Assembly: GCA_036835375.1 (NCBI GenBank)
Contig: DAITMB010000164.1
Span: forward strand, 1 to 9,710
Origin: JANQTF01 sp036835375
GTDB taxonomy: Bacteria > Bacteroidota > Bacteroidia > J057
Direction: 5' to 3'
DNA length: 9,710 nt
How positions within the stretch are numbered: the first letter of the stretch is position 1; each line of letters starts with the position of its first letter. Below, piece after piece: positions 1 to 6,966 of this stretch. A model generated the notes under the pieces. It had not been told where the DNA came from, searched no databases, and was given only the letters and a program-made list of their open reading frames with translations. The position numbers were made by a program, and so were the translations under genes.

Positions 1-132
1 GATCTCGTTAGACAAATGTGACGTTTCGGCTGTTTCTGTCCCGAGGACGATTCAGAAAACTAGTAGTTTCGAACAGAGAAATTAATTGATTCATCGGGTG
101 ATATCTACCCAATCTATCCAAAGAAAGTCATT

Positions 133-933
133 ATGCTGTCAATGCTCACCGAAACTTGGACCCAGGCCCTCCTCCACGCGGCACACGAAGCCGGACAGGT
201 GATCTTAGAGATCTATGAAGATGCGCGACGCTTTGAGCGCGTGGACTTCAAAGCCGACGATTCGCCCTTGACCCTCGCTGACCAGGCTGCTCACCAAGTC
301 ATCATGCGACACTTGCAGCAATTGACACCCGAAATCCCCATTCTCTCCGAAGAAGGTCGCGCCATTTCCTACAACGAGCGAGCCGGATGGGATCAATTTT
401 GGCTGGTGGATCCGCTGGATGGTACGAAGGAATTTATCAAGCGAAATGGCGAATTCACCGTCAATATCGCCTTGATCTCTGGCCAGGAAGTTATCATGGG
501 CTGTGTGCATGTGCCCGTGCTCGGCACAACCTACTACGCCACCCGCGGAGAAGGGGCATTTGTCGTAGAAAAAGGAGAAGCCCCGCGCCGCATTCATGCC
601 AATACTTTTCGGATGACTGATGCCGGGCTGCGCATTGTGAGTTCTCGCTCTCACCGCACCCCGGAAGTCGAAGCATATCTACAGCAATTTGTTGATCCTC
701 AATCTGTGTCCATGGGCAGCTCGCTCAAACTGCTGTTGGTTGCAGAGGGCAAGGCTGATATTTATCCGCGCCTCGGCCCCACCATGGAATGGGATACGGC
801 TGCTGCACAGATCATTGTCGAAGAGGCGGGGGGCACGGTAGTCGAAGACGGCACGATGACACAGCTTCGCTACAACAAAGAGAATCTGCTCAACCCTTAT
901 TTCCTCGTGTTTGGCAAGCGCCAGATGGACTGA
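133..933 (+). CDS. cysQ: 3'(2'),5'-bisphosphate nucleotidase CysQ
   Basis: A 266-residue member of the inositol-monophosphatase/FIG superfamily. CysQ removes the 3' phosphate of PAP (giving AMP) in the cytoplasm, recycling the by-product of PAPS-dependent sulfur metabolism. The lithium-sensitive phosphatase metal-site signature is complete: Asp50 in the TLAD segment, the Glu pair at 73-74 (LSEEG), DPLDGT at 93-98, EWDTAAA at 219-225 and the following EEAGG at 230-234. The stretch after DPLDGT (KEFIKRNGEFTVNIALI) is CysQ-like rather than inositol-monophosphatase-like, and the length is normal for bacterial CysQ. A second in-frame ATG lies nine bases downstream (142) and could be the true start; no Shine-Dalgarno sequence decides between them, as is common in Bacteroidota. 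No good TAnnTTTG promoter was found in the 132 bases upstream. No sulfate-assimilation genes are visible nearby. Family confidence is high; substrate preference is inferred. Confidence 0.92.
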   Translation: MLSMLTETWTQALLHAAHEAGQVILEIYEDARRFERVDFKADDSPLTLADQAAHQVIMRHLQQLTPEIPILSEEGRAISYNERAGWDQFWLVDPLDGTKEFIKRNGEFTVNIALISGQEVIMGCVHVPVLGTTYYATRGEGAFVVEKGEAPRRIHANTFRMTDAGLRIVSSRSHRTPEVEAYLQQFVDPQSVSMGSSLKLLLVAEGKADIYPRLGPTMEWDTAAAQIIVEEAGGTVVEDGTMTQLRYNKENLLNPYFLVFGKRQMD

Positions 934-958
934 TCTGCTCAGCTTTTTTGTGAAATGA

Positions 959-1002
959 CCCTCGCCGGGTTCCTTCCTCATTTGGAAAAAACCCTGCGAG
1001 GG
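959..1002. terminator. Hairpin shared by two converging genes
   Basis: The arms 959-971 and 990-1002 pair at 12 of 13 positions (one C/T mismatch). An inner TTCC/GGAA pairing (974-977 with 984-987) extends the stem around a six-base loop. It sits between the stops of cysQ (933) and the dehydrogenase (1023). Read on the minus strand, the inner part alone forms CCCT-CGC-AGGG (992-1002) followed directly by six T (991-986), a compact intrinsic terminator 20 bases after the dehydrogenase stop. On the plus strand no T run follows, so it may stop cysQ transcription less efficiently or mainly protect its 3' end. Confidence 0.6.
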
Positions 1003-1022
1003 ACTCCATGGGGAAGTCGTCT

Positions 1023-2426
1023 TTATCGTACGAGTACTTTCCCTGCGTACTGCGCCCCGGCATGGATGCGCACAAGATAGATACCTTGGGGGAAGTCCAC
1101 TTCCAGAACATATTCACCCTGCATCGCGGTGGCGTTCCTGATTAGCCGCCCTGTCAAATCAAATACTTCTACCTGCGCCGGACCGACAGCATTTTCCCAA
1201 GACAATCGAATGCTGCCATCTTCGAGGTAGGCGGTCGTTAACGGCTGGAAAAGCGAGGTAATGCTGGCGCTCACATCTGTTTGGATTCGGTAAATCGTCC
1301 CATCGTCCTTGCTTGCGACATAAAGTTCGCCTTGAGCATCTTCGCCAAAGCTGGTCAACTGGTTGCGCGAGAGCAGCGTTCCTTGGTTGGTCGTATCGTA
1401 AGCACCGCCTGCGGGAAATAGGGTCCAAAAGTTTCCGCTGATATAGTCTCCAAATACATAGTGGCCGACCAAATCCGGGTGATTGACACCGCGATACACG
1501 TAGCCCCCTGTGACAGAGTTGCCCGTGTTAAACCCATGCGGATAGTCCCAAATGGGTTCAACAAAGTCGCCTATGCAGTTACCACTAGGGAAGGAAATTT
1601 TGCCTTCCCGACATCTCCAACCATAATTTCCGCCAGATTCGAGCGCATTCTCGACATTAATCTCTTCCCGGGCATTTTGCCCGACGTCGGCAATCCACAT
1701 GTCTCCTGTTTCACGATCAAAGCTGAATTTCCAGGGATTGCGCCAGCCGAGTGTCCAGACTTCGTCGGCGACGGTAGGATCGTTCACAAAGGGATTGTCC
1801 GCAGGAATGGCGTAGGGATTGCCCTGGCTCACATCAATGCGCAGAATTTTTCCAAGCAAATCCTGCCCCGTTTGCGCCCGGTTGTCCGGATCGCCTCCAC
1901 TCCCTCCGTCGCCCAAGGCGATGTACAAAAACCCATCTTCGCCGAAACGGAGGCATCCCCCATTGTGATTGGCAAATGGCTGGTCCACGCTGAGGATCTC
2001 TTCTTCGCTGCTGAGCATCGCGGAATCTGGATTGGTAGGAGATACCTGGAAACGGGCCACCCGAGTCGCTGAATTTTGGCGGGTGTAGTTGATGTAGAAC
2101 GTGCCTGAAGTCGCGAAGTCAGGAGGAAATGCCAACCCCAGTAATCCTTGCTCTCCGCTGCTACTTCTCACTTGCGACCCCAAGTCAAGAAAAGGGGCAG
2201 GGAGGGTGTTGCCGCTCGAATCAACAATCCGAATGATGCCGGGCCGCTCCAATACAAAGAGGCGACTGTCACCTGCATGGGTGATCTCCACGGGCTGATT
2301 AAATCCTGTCGCGAAGGGAGAAAGGCTGATGTTGGGCTGAGCTATGAGATGGCTGCCAGCCAGCAAAAGAGCCATGGAGGCCGCAATGAGCCGAAAAGGA
2401 AAATGGTAATTCATCGGGAAAAGCAT
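1023..2426 (-). CDS. Secreted PQQ-dependent sugar dehydrogenase with T9SS tail
   Basis: A 467-residue protein of the glucose/sorbosone dehydrogenase (GSDH, soluble GDH-like beta-propeller) family. These periplasmic or secreted enzymes oxidise aldoses or related alcohols using PQQ. Residues 5-30 form a Sec signal peptide ending in HLIAQ. The propeller spans about 35-385, with the family's HNGG motif at 154-157 (His154 matches the catalytic base), ALGDGG at 170-175, GWRNPW at 227-232 (Arg229 in the PQQ-contacting segment) and an ADVGQN motif at 246-251. Residues from about 388 to 467 form a separate beta-rich domain with VFDLTGRLI and a final GIYLVRI...GKVLVR, typical of a type A C-terminal sorting domain for type IX secretion and surface release. 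A second ATG at 2414 gives a cleaner signal peptide (MNYHFPF...) and may be the real start. It runs convergently with cysQ and appears monocistronic. Substrate unknown. Confidence 0.88.
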   Translation of the reverse strand: MLFPMNYHFPFRLIAASMALLLAGSHLIAQPNISLSPFATGFNQPVEITHAGDSRLFVLERPGIIRIVDSSGNTLPAPFLDLGSQVRSSSGEQGLLGLAFPPDFATSGTFYINYTRQNSATRVARFQVSPTNPDSAMLSSEEEILSVDQPFANHNGGCLRFGEDGFLYIALGDGGSGGDPDNRAQTGQDLLGKILRIDVSQGNPYAIPADNPFVNDPTVADEVWTLGWRNPWKFSFDRETGDMWIADVGQNAREEINVENALESGGNYGWRCREGKISFPSGNCIGDFVEPIWDYPHGFNTGNSVTGGYVYRGVNHPDLVGHYVFGDYISGNFWTLFPAGGAYDTTNQGTLLSRNQLTSFGEDAQGELYVASKDDGTIYRIQTDVSASITSLFQPLTTAYLEDGSIRLSWENAVGPAQVEVFDLTGRLIRNATAMQGEYVLEVDFPQGIYLVRIHAGAQYAGKVLVR

Positions 2427-2481
2427 GTTAGGTTTCTCTCTAAAGATAAATGAAAAAGGGGTGAAAAGGCTTTCAGGATTT

Positions 2482-2538
2482 CGAAGTAAATCATCGGAAA
2501 AGCCATCTTGGAAAGAAGTCTCCTTGGGATTTACTTCG
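2482..2538. repeat. 11-bp perfect inverted repeat
   Basis: CGAAGTAAATC at 2482-2492 is the exact reverse complement of GATTTACTTCG at 2528-2538, with a 35-base spacer. It lies about 55 bases upstream of the dehydrogenase start codon, between two divergent genes. Possible roles are a widely spaced operator for the dehydrogenase or a stem in its 5' leader. The sequence does not decide which. Confidence 0.5.
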
Positions 2539-2649
2539 GAAAATGAAAAAAGGCACTTTTAATGAAAGAAATAAATTGGAAATGTGAAGAATCCGAGCTA
2601 CTATAAGCAAAACGGAAAGAAAAAGCTTTTCTAGCGATCACGCTTTCAC

Positions 2650-2678
2650 TTTGACAAACATTTCAATTTTTGTTTTTG
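2650..2678 (+). promoter_or_regulatory. Weak candidate promoter for the OmpA lipoprotein gene
   Basis: TTTG (2650-2653) is followed after 17 bases by TGTTTTTG (2671-2678), which matches TAnnTTTG except for G in the second position. The spacing is at the short end of the Bacteroidota range. If used, it would give a leader of about 165 bases. The run of T-rich sequence makes chance matches likely, so this is tentative. Confidence 0.25.
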
Positions 2679-2726
2679 TACTTACTGAAAAAGCACCATT
2701 TCTGTTTTTATTTCCTTCAGTTGTGG

Positions 2727-2828
2727 ATTCTGGCCTGTAAGATTTGCTTCTTTTCTTTAGTATTAATAATTATGCAGTGGATTTCCAAGGCCAGAGTGAA
2801 ATATCTGGTTTCACCCCTTTCTGAAAGG
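2727..2828 (+). other. Structured 5' leader of the OmpA lipoprotein gene
   Basis: Three stems can be drawn just upstream of the ATG at 2850. CTGGCCT (2730-2736) pairs perfectly with AGGCCAG (2788-2794), extendable to ten pairs with one G-U. GTGAAA (2796-2801) pairs with TTTCAC (2809-2814) around a seven-base loop. CCTTT (2816-2820) pairs with AAAGG (2824-2828). The last two are adjacent and end 21 bases before the start codon, so they could affect mRNA stability or ribosome access. No known riboswitch class is recognised. Confidence 0.35.
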
Positions 2829-2849
2829 AAACTTCAATTCGGACTCATT

Positions 2850-3617
2850 ATGAAAATTTCTCAAACGGTAACGAAGATGGTAGTTATTATCGCCACAATG
2901 GCGCTGATGACCTCCTGCGTGTCCAAGAAAAAATACGAGGAAGCCCTCACGCGTGCGGCTGCCGAGAAAAGTGCACTCGAAAGTGCCTTGGCTCAATCTC
3001 GTGCTGACAATGACAAGCTTCAGGGCGAATTCGCTGATCTTCAGCAGAATCTCAACATGAGCAAAGAAGAGATTCAAGCGTTGAGCACCACCATCGCCGC
3101 CAACACCAAGAAGATCGAAGTCCTCAAGGACGCTATCTCTGAGGCTTTCGAAACCTATGACGAAGAAGCTGTCAAGGTAGAAATGCGCAACGGAAAGCTT
3201 TACATTACCATGTCCAACAGCATCTTGTTTGATGCTGGGCAAGACAAAATGACCAAAGACTCTAAGGCCGTCGTGGCTACTCTCGCAGGTGTGCTAAAAG
3301 ACAATGGCGAAATGAATCTCCATGTCGAAGGCCACACCGATAGTGAGCCAGTGAAAGTGCAACGTGCACGCTACACCGATAACTGGGGCCTCAGCGTGGC
3401 TCGCGCCCTCAATGTGGTGCGTGAACTTGAGACCAATGGTGTCGCACCTAGCCGCCTCACGGCTACCGGCAAAGGAGACACACAGCCCGTTGCCTCCAAT
3501 GATACTGACGAAGGTAAAAACGCCAACCGTCGTACTGAGTTTGTGATTGCGCCAGACATCGAAGGTCTCTACAAGATGTACAAGAGCGAGTTCGCAAACG
3601 TAAATGATGACAACTAA
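2850..3617 (+). CDS. OmpA-family peptidoglycan-binding lipoprotein
   Basis: A 255-residue outer-membrane lipoprotein predicted to tie the outer membrane to peptidoglycan. The ATG at 2850 is chosen because it gives a classic type II signal peptide: Met-Lys start, hydrophobic core at 10-20 and lipobox LMTSC with Cys23. Upstream in-frame starts would bury this signal. Residues about 25-100 are Ala/Glu/Lys/Gln-rich and look like a long coiled coil. Residues about 112-233 are an OmpA C-terminal domain with ILFDAG at 125-130, GHTD at 161-164, LSVARALNVV at 181-190, the ATGKGDTQPVASND segment at 205-218 and NRRTEF at 226-231. A short charged tail follows (to NVNDDN). It resembles small coiled-coil/OmpA lipoproteins common in Bacteroidota and lacks an OmpA-type beta-barrel. 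It stands alone in its transcription unit, with a terminator about 210 bases downstream. Confidence 0.88.
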   Translation: MKISQTVTKMVVIIATMALMTSCVSKKKYEEALTRAAAEKSALESALAQSRADNDKLQGEFADLQQNLNMSKEEIQALSTTIAANTKKIEVLKDAISEAFETYDEEAVKVEMRNGKLYITMSNSILFDAGQDKMTKDSKAVVATLAGVLKDNGEMNLHVEGHTDSEPVKVQRARYTDNWGLSVARALNVVRELETNGVAPSRLTATGKGDTQPVASNDTDEGKNANRRTEFVIAPDIEGLYKMYKSEFANVNDDN

Positions 3618-3852
3618 TCGCTTCTGTGCGATTGTGCTACGCCCTTCGAATATACAGTTCGCTTGCTTGGATTGGTGATAGAGTATGATCCATGGTCGAT
3701 TGTTCGTCCCATCCTCTCCTCCACCGAAACGGTCAATAGATCTTTTTCAAAGATTGATCTAGCATTTGAGCCCACGGGAAGACCGTAGTGATAAATTTGG
3801 ATGATTCTTCGTCCCACCTCTTTGACACCCGCCCATGCTGGCGGGTGTTTTT
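3618..3852 (+). ncRNA. Candidate structured RNA or long 3' UTR
   Basis: No credible ORF fills this stretch, yet it ends in a strong terminator, so it is probably transcribed. AATCGC (3616-3621) pairs with GCGATT (3628-3633) right at the upstream stop codon. ACGGTC (3729-3734) pairs with GACCGT (3781-3786) and encloses TAGATC (3737-3742) pairing with GATCTA (3756-3761), whose loop can add CTTT/AAAG. A near-repeat, TTCGTCCCA(T)CCTCT, occurs at 3703-3717 and 3808-3821. It is not a tRNA, SRP RNA or tmRNA by any motif I can see. It could simply be the 3' UTR of the lipoprotein gene; a separate promoter is not evident. Confidence 0.25.
3825..3852 (+). terminator. Strong intrinsic terminator
   Basis: ACACCCGCC (3825-3833) pairs perfectly with GGCGGGTGT (3840-3848) around the six-base loop CATGCT, followed by a run of T to 3852. 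It closes transcription from the OmpA lipoprotein gene or from a small RNA in the preceding 200 bases, and insulates prfC from it. Confidence 0.88.
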
Positions 3853-4003
3853 GTTACGAGTGAATTCTGTATGAAGCAGTTGGTTCTTCTTTTCGTCTTG
3901 TCCCCTACCCGATCAATTTAGTGCGCTCAAACGCACTGGTCGATACTCCACTCATGGACCTTCTTTCCAGAGACCGCCCACCTTTTTTCAACAAGCGGCC
4001 TCA

Positions 4004-4034
4004 TTGTGAATCCCAGGCAGGAAGTTTACCTTTG
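4004..4034 (+). promoter_or_regulatory. Bacteroidota-type promoter of prfC
   Basis: TTG at 4004-4006 and a perfect TAnnTTTG box (TACCTTTG) at 4027-4034 are separated by 20 bases, the usual spacing for the main sigma factor of this phylum. Transcription would begin near 4041, leaving a leader of about 14 bases before the ATG at 4055. The region from 3853 to here (the rest of the gap upstream of prfC) shows nothing else recognisable. Confidence 0.65.
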
Positions 4035-4054
4035 TTCCACACGTTCAAGTCCCT

Positions 4055-5644
4055 ATGTCACTACAGCAAGAAATTCAGCGGCGGCGCACCTTTGCCATCA
4101 TTTCACACCCAGACGCAGGGAAAACAACACTCACCGAGAAGCTCCTCTTGTTTGGAGGTGCTATCCAAACGGCAGGCGCGGTGAAATCCAACAAAATCAA
4201 ACGCCATGCGACCTCCGACTTCATGGAGATTGAGCGGCAGCGAGGGATCTCGGTGGCGACCTCTGTCATGGGCTTTGAATACAAAGACCTCCAAATCAAC
4301 ATTCTCGATACCCCCGGTCACCAGGACTTCGCGGAAGATACCTACCGCACCCTCACAGCCGTGGATTCGGTGATCGTGGTGGTGGATGTGGCCAAAGGTG
4401 TGGAGTCTCAGACCGAAAAACTCGTCGAGGTGTGCCGCATGCGCGACACACCGGTGATGGTTTTCATCAATAAGCTTGACCGCGAAGGCTTGGATGCCTT
4501 CGAATTGCTTGATGAAATCGAGCAAAAGCTCAAGTTGAAAGTGCGCCCGCTCTCTTGGCCCATTGGCATGGGCAAAAACTTCAAAGGCGTTTACAATTTA
4601 TTTGACCAGAGCCTCATACTCTTTTCCGCCCACGGTAAGCAGGAAGAGGGTGACGTCATTCGCATCAAGGATCTTTCGGACAAAGGCCTAGCGCCTCGTG
4701 TCGGCGAATCAGCCGCTCGCGTGCTGAGAGAAGAGGTGGAACTGGTAGATGGGGTATATCCTCCATTTGAGCGGGAATCCTACCTGAAAGGGCAGCTCTC
4801 CCCGGTTTTCTTTGGCTCTGCGATCAATAACTTTGGGGTGCGGGAACTCCTTGATTGCTTCATTCAAATAGCTCCGCCTCCTCAGTCTTGTCCCACCGAA
4901 GAGCGAAGCGTGCAGCCAAATGAAGAAAGCTTCTCAGGATTTGTCTTCAAAATCCACGCAAACATTGACCCCAAGCACCGCAACCGAATCGCCTTTTTGC
5001 GGGTATGCTCCGGAAAATTCGAGCGCAACAAAGCCTACCACCACGTGAGATTTGGGCGAGATTTTCGATTCTCCAGCCCCACCAGCTTCATGGCTTCGAA
5101 AAAAGAAATCATCGAAGAAGCGTGGCCCGGTGATATTGTAGGCCTGTATGACACCGGCAACTTCAAAATTGGTGACAGCCTCACCGAGGGCGAGAAGCTT
5201 CACTTTACAGGAATTCCGAGTTTTGCACCAGAACTATTCCGCTACGTGGAAAATGGCGACCCGATGAAGTCTAAGCAGCTCGCCAAGGGGATTGAGCAGC
5301 TCATGGACGAAGGCGTGGCGCAGCTTTTCACGCTGGTAGATAACAACCGAAAAATTGTGGGTACTGTGGGAGCTTTGCAGTTTGATGTCATTGAGCACCG
5401 CCTTCTCCACGAATATGGAGCCACCGTTCGCTATGAAACGGCTTCGCTCTATAAGGCGTGCTGGATCACATGGACCGACCAAGCCAAATGGAAGGAATTT
5501 CGGGTGCGCAAATCTCGTCAGCTGGCTCAGGACAAATACGGGAACTTCGTCTATCTCGCACAGTCGGCTTGGGACCTGAATTCCACGCAGGATTTATTTC
5601 CTGAAATCAGCTTCCACTTCACCAGCGAAATGATCGGAAAGTAA
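4055..5644 (+). CDS. prfC: Peptide chain release factor 3 (RF3)
   Basis: A 529-residue translational GTPase, the same length as Escherichia coli RF3. RF3 binds the ribosome after peptide release and uses GTP to eject RF1 or RF2. All G motifs are present: SHPDAGKTT at 17-25 (G1), RGISV at 63-67 (G2), DTPGHQDF at 85-92 (G3), NKLD at 139-142 (G4) and GSA at 254-256 (G5). The pattern SHPDAGKTTLTEKLLLFGG and the insert KSDFMEIERQRG-like segment (here TSDFMEIERQRG) are specific to RF3 within the EF-G-like family. Domains II and III follow, with FVFKIHANIDPKHRNRIAF near 295-313 and LQFDVIEHRL in the C-terminal part. The ATG at 4055 fits the family N-terminus and sits about 14 bases after the predicted transcription start. 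It ends four bases from the stop of the opposing epimerase-like gene. Confidence 0.97.
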   Translation: MSLQQEIQRRRTFAIISHPDAGKTTLTEKLLLFGGAIQTAGAVKSNKIKRHATSDFMEIERQRGISVATSVMGFEYKDLQINILDTPGHQDFAEDTYRTLTAVDSVIVVVDVAKGVESQTEKLVEVCRMRDTPVMVFINKLDREGLDAFELLDEIEQKLKLKVRPLSWPIGMGKNFKGVYNLFDQSLILFSAHGKQEEGDVIRIKDLSDKGLAPRVGESAARVLREEVELVDGVYPPFERESYLKGQLSPVFFGSAINNFGVRELLDCFIQIAPPPQSCPTEERSVQPNEESFSGFVFKIHANIDPKHRNRIAFLRVCSGKFERNKAYHHVRFGRDFRFSSPTSFMASKKEIIEEAWPGDIVGLYDTGNFKIGDSLTEGEKLHFTGIPSFAPELFRYVENGDPMKSKQLAKGIEQLMDEGVAQLFTLVDNNRKIVGTVGALQFDVIEHRLLHEYGATVRYETASLYKACWITWTDQAKWKEFRVRKSRQLAQDKYGNFVYLAQSAWDLNSTQDLFPEISFHFTSEMIGK

Positions 5645-5648
5645 CCGC

Positions 5649-6617
5649 TTATCCTTTCGCTTTTCGTGGAATTTGTGCCTCCTCAGCACTCGTCTTAGGC
5701 TGCTGGAGCAAATCCGCCAATGCACCCGCCAAAGTAGGATGGTCAAATACAAAGCCCTCCTGAATCAATCGTTCCGGCAACACCCAACGACTTTTGAGAA
5801 GGAGTTCTGTTTCGGTGCCAATTAAGCGGGCTCCGACTTCCAGCAGCCATGCCGGGAGGGGTAAGCCGATGGGAATAGAGAGCGTGGATCGCAAGATCCG
5901 CATCATTTCTTCGTTGGGTTGCGGGTCGGGTGCAGTAATGTTGAATGCCCCCTCCAACTGTTCCTGCTCCATCAAAAAAATGGTGGCCTTCACGAAGTCG
6001 TCGAGGTGGATCCAACTCACCATCTGCTTTCCACTACCTTGGGCTGCCCCCATGCCTACTTTGGCGAGCTGCACCAGCCGTGGCAGTGCGCCCTCCGCTC
6101 GATCCATGACAATGGAAGTCCGGAGTGCGACCCGCCTCACACCAGAAATCGCCGCCCCAAAGAATGCTTCCTCCCACGCCCGAGCGACATTCACCGACAT
6201 CCCTGAACCCAGTTCACCCTCCCGCTCGGTCATGGGCCGATCTTCTGCGTGGCGATAAATCGTCGCTGTGCTTGCGTTGAGCCATACCTTGGGTGGCACC
6301 TGGCACAAGGCGATTGCCTCTCCTATCACGCGGGTGCTGTCCACCCGCGAATCATATATTTCGCGCTTGTTTTGCTCGGTATAGCGACAATTCACGGAGC
6401 GACCAGCCAGATTGATCACCGCTTCTGCGCCTTCCAATGCTTCGCGCCAAGGTCCAAGGGTCTTTCCGTCCCAGGGAAGTATCCGGTATTTTCCATGGGA
6501 AAATGTCGTGCTGCGCGATAGCAGCAAGACCTCACGGCCTTGGGAATGTAGTCGTTCGGCGAGTGCCTGACCGAGCATTCCGGTGCCACCAGCAATGAGC
6601 AAATGCTTCTTCATCAT
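5649..6617 (-). CDS. TIGR01777-family NAD(P)-binding epimerase-like protein
   Basis: A 322-residue atypical short-chain dehydrogenase of the YfcH/SulA-like (TIGR01777) family, usually annotated as a sugar-nucleotide epimerase although the substrate is unknown. The N-terminal Rossmann motif GGTGMLG is at 10-16. NLAGRSVNCRYTEQNK at 69-84 and the following SRVDSTRVIGEAI match the family's NLAG(x)...SR...T pattern. NASTATIY at 114-121 is the equivalent of the catalytic Ser region. The classical YxxxK pair is not visible; the corresponding ARAWEEAF (145-152) has Trp, as is usual for this family. SWIHLDDFV is at 201-209, and about 245-305 forms the C-terminal DUF1731-type domain. The start has two consecutive ATGs (6617 and 6614). 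Its 3' end faces prfC with a four-base gap, so the two transcripts must overlap or terminate inside each other's coding sequence. Confidence 0.85.
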   Translation of the reverse strand: MMKKHLLIAGGTGMLGQALAERLHSQGREVLLLSRSTTFSHGKYRILPWDGKTLGPWREALEGAEAVINLAGRSVNCRYTEQNKREIYDSRVDSTRVIGEAIALCQVPPKVWLNASTATIYRHAEDRPMTEREGELGSGMSVNVARAWEEAFFGAAISGVRRVALRTSIVMDRAEGALPRLVQLAKVGMGAAQGSGKQMVSWIHLDDFVKATIFLMEQEQLEGAFNITAPDPQPNEEMMRILRSTLSIPIGLPLPAWLLEVGARLIGTETELLLKSRWVLPERLIQEGFVFDHPTLAGALADLLQQPKTSAEEAQIPRKAKG

Positions 6618-6636
6618 CTTTTTTTTCCAGAAACGG

Positions 6637-6667
6637 CAAAGAAATGGCCTTGTTTCAATATTTTCAA
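6637..6667 (-). promoter_or_regulatory. Probable promoter of the epimerase-like gene
   Basis: On the minus strand, TTG (6667-6665) is followed after 20 bases by TTTCTTTG (6644-6637), which matches TAnnTTTG except for T in the second position. The predicted transcription start is near 6630, about 13 bases before the ATG at 6617, mirroring the very short leader seen for prfC. Confidence 0.42.
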
Positions 6668-6679
6668 TATTTATTGAAA
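6653..6679. repeat. TTTCAATA direct and inverted half-sites (operator-like)
   Basis: TTTCAATA occurs at 6653-6660 and again at 6662-6669 (nine-base step), followed two bases later by its exact reverse complement TATTGAAA at 6672-6679. The right-hand pair forms a perfect 8-bp palindrome with a 2-base centre. The cluster covers the TTG of the predicted promoter on the minus strand, a natural place for a repressor or activator to bind. No regulator gene is in the window. Confidence 0.45.
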
Positions 6680-6966
6680 GTTATTATTGTTCCACTCTTT
6701 TTTAATGTAAAGCCGAACACTCCTCATGATTTCTGACTTTGAATAGTGTGAAAATGCTCATTCTCAAGGGTCCCAAGAAAGCGATTTGTTACGATATATA
6801 AAATTACCCGATTCTTCGAAGGAAAAGCGAGAATAGAGCTGCCTCTAAATTGATTTTATTCTAAGCTGATAATCAAATAGTTGAACAAAGCTTTGCAGAA
6901 AAACGTTGACACACATGGGCGAAAGCTTTATCATTACCACCTCATTAGACATTAGGCCAAGATTTC

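Larger units (their letters stand above)
2427..2849. other. Divergent intergenic region, 423 bases
   Basis: This AT-rich region separates the leftward dehydrogenase gene from the rightward OmpA-family gene. No ORF in it is convincing: the reading frame open from 2670 into the lipoprotein gene starts with TTG and would bury the lipoprotein signal. It holds an 11-bp inverted repeat (2482-2538), a weak candidate promoter (2650-2678) and a set of stems close to the downstream start (2727-2828). No CAAAnnTA motif (a minus-strand Bacteroidota -7 box) was found near the dehydrogenase start. Confidence 0.6.
6618..6966. other. Divergent intergenic region, 349 bases
   Basis: AT-rich region between the leftward epimerase-like gene and the rightward desaturase gene. 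The left part holds a probable minus-strand promoter overlapping operator-like repeats (6637-6679). The right part includes a near-match to the TAnnTTTG box (AAGCTTTG, 6888-6895), but no TTG at suitable spacing, so the desaturase promoter is unresolved. No convincing small ORF or RNA gene is seen. Confidence 0.55.

Noticed and set aside
96..110. GGGT-N7-ACCC palindrome upstream of cysQ
   Set aside because: Only four-base arms; expected by chance.
205..654. A 149-residue minus-strand frame opposite cysQ
   Set aside because: It is an antisense shadow of a well-supported gene, with no recognisable motifs.
1461..2072. A 203-residue plus-strand frame opposite the sugar dehydrogenase gene
   Set aside because: It lies wholly antisense to a gene with clear family motifs, and its translation shows no domain.
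2670..2849. A 60-residue N-terminal extension of the OmpA lipoprotein
   Set aside because: It begins with TTG, and both it and the in-frame ATG at 2772 would bury a textbook lipoprotein signal peptide starting at 2850.
3618..3820. tRNA, SRP RNA or tmRNA gene
   Set aside because: No T-arm GTTC consensus in a cloverleaf, no SRP tetraloop-type motif and no tmRNA tag ORF could be found.
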